Below are positions 5,735-6,317 of a stretch of DNA of 6,317 bases, in pieces. The stretch is from Pelomonas sp963992225 (lineage in GTDB: Bacteria > Pseudomonadota > Gammaproteobacteria > Burkholderiales > Burkholderiaceae_C), in NCBI GenBank assembly GCA_963992225.1, contig CAXDTK010000296.1, positions 1 through 6,317 on the forward strand. The letters run 5' to 3'. The position numbers were made by a program, and so were the translations under genes. Each line of letters starts with the position of its first letter. The stretch's first letter is position 1. The notes under the pieces were generated by a model. It saw only the letters and a program-made list of their open reading frames with translations. It was not told where the DNA came from and did no database searches.

Positions 5735-6317
5735 GCTCTGGCGCCGCAGCACCTGGAAGCCCAGGTCCAGGTGCGGCTGTTCCACCGGCTGGCCGCGCAT
5801 CAGCTTCATCAGCATCTGTGCCGCCTGCTCGCCGATCTCGCGGCGCGGCGTGGCCACCGTGGTCAGCGGCGGCACCATCTGGTCGCTGCCGGGCAGGTCG
5901 TTGAAGCCGGCCACCGCCACGCGCCCGGGCACGGCGACGCCCAGCCGCAGCGCGGCCAGCAGCGCGCCCTGGGCCAGGTCGTCGTTGCAGAAGAAGATGG
6001 CGTCGGTGTCGGGCGCGTCGCGCAGCACCTCGGCCAGCAGCCGGCCGCCCAGCGCCATCGACGACGGCTCGGGGCTCAGCACCTTGCGCACGCCGTCTTG
6101 CAGCCCGGCCTCGGCCATCGCGTCGGCATAGCCCTCGCCACGCTCCAGCGTGCGCGGGTCAAGCTGGGCGGCAACGTAGACGATGTGACGGCGGCCCCCG
6201 TCCAGCAGGTGCCGGGTGATGGCCCGCCCCGCCTCGCGCTGCGAGAACCCGACGCTGTGGCTGCCGGGCTCCAGCGCCCCTTCCATGACGTGCACGCAGG
6301 GCACGCCGCTGGCCTGG
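5729..6317 (-). CDS. LacI-family transcriptional regulator, GntR (gluconate repressor)-like, C-terminal part
   Basis: Only the last 195 residues are present, and the frame stays open to the window edge (it begins ...QASGVP before the internal GTG at 6304). LacI proteins are about 340 residues, so the helix-turn-helix and hinge lie outside. The visible part is the effector-binding, periplasmic-binding-protein-like domain. It has VGFSQREAGRAITRHLLDGG and RRHIVYVAAQLDPRTLERGEGY, then FFCNDDLAQGALLAALRLG, VAGFNDLPGSD and the ending LDLGFQVLRR, which closely resembles E. coli GntR, including the LDLGF near its C-terminus. It converges on the phosphorylase gene with 13 bases between stop codons. 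Given its neighbours it probably represses the operon through 1372-1385, with gluconate, 6-phosphogluconate or cellobionate as inducer. The family is certain; ligand and target are inferred. It should not be confused with the unrelated FadR/GntR superfamily. Confidence 0.92.
   Translation of the reverse strand, partial: QASGVPCVHVMEGALEPGSHSVGFSQREAGRAITRHLLDGGRRHIVYVAAQLDPRTLERGEGYADAMAEAGLQDGVRKVLSPEPSSMALGGRLLAEVLRDAPDTDAIFFCNDDLAQGALLAALRLGVAVPGRVAVAGFNDLPGSDQMVPPLTTVATPRREIGEQAAQMLMKLMRGQPVEQPHLDLGFQVLRRQSS

Noticed and set aside
5484..6131. A 215-codon plus-strand frame across the convergent junction
   Set aside because: It overlaps the GH94 3' end out of frame and the LacI gene antisense, and its sequence is Arg/Ala/Ser-rich with no domain.
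1..6317. CRISPR array, tRNA or rRNA genes, insertion sequence or prophage
   Set aside because: No regularly spaced repeats, cloverleaf-like stretches, rRNA signatures, transposase motifs or terminal repeats were seen. The only transposon-related sequence is the Tn5 mosaic end of the library adapter.

Overview
The window is very GC-rich DNA (clearly above two-thirds G+C by eye) from a proteobacterium. The large single-chain PurL and the general codon habit point to Betaproteobacteria, probably Burkholderiales, but nothing here fixes a genus. The first 49 bases are not genomic: they are an Illumina Nextera i5 adapter (P5 tail, 8-base index, Read 1 linker and mosaic end) left on the contig end.

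Layout. (1) 1-49: adapter. (2) 50-1151, minus strand: the first 367 residues of purL (phosphoribosylformylglycinamidine synthase), cut by the contig end. (3) 1152-1476: a divergent intergenic region with a hairpin and a possible -10 box in the purL leader, and a perfect 14-bp CpG-centred palindrome (1372-1385) typical of a LacI-family operator in front of the plus-strand genes. (4) 1477-5715, plus strand: a tight three-gene operon of gluconokinase (gntK), a GPH-type MFS sugar:cation symporter, and a GH94 glycoside phosphorylase that reads as cellobionic acid phosphorylase. (5) 5729-6317, minus strand, convergent: the C-terminal 195 residues of a LacI-family regulator resembling E. coli GntR; its DNA-binding end lies beyond the window.

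How the genes work together (inference from families and order): the symporter imports cellobionate (the aldonic acid of cellobiose, a product of oxidative cellulose breakdown). The GH94 enzyme phosphorolyses it to glucose 1-phosphate and gluconate. Gluconokinase then makes 6-phosphogluconate for the Entner-Doudoroff or pentose phosphate pathway. The LacI/GntR-like protein probably represses the operon through the palindrome at 1372-1385 and is released by gluconate, 6-phosphogluconate or cellobionate. Cellobionic acid phosphorylases are a described family, so the chemistry is not new. The compact kinase-transporter-phosphorylase-repressor module with a visible operator is the noteworthy part of the window.
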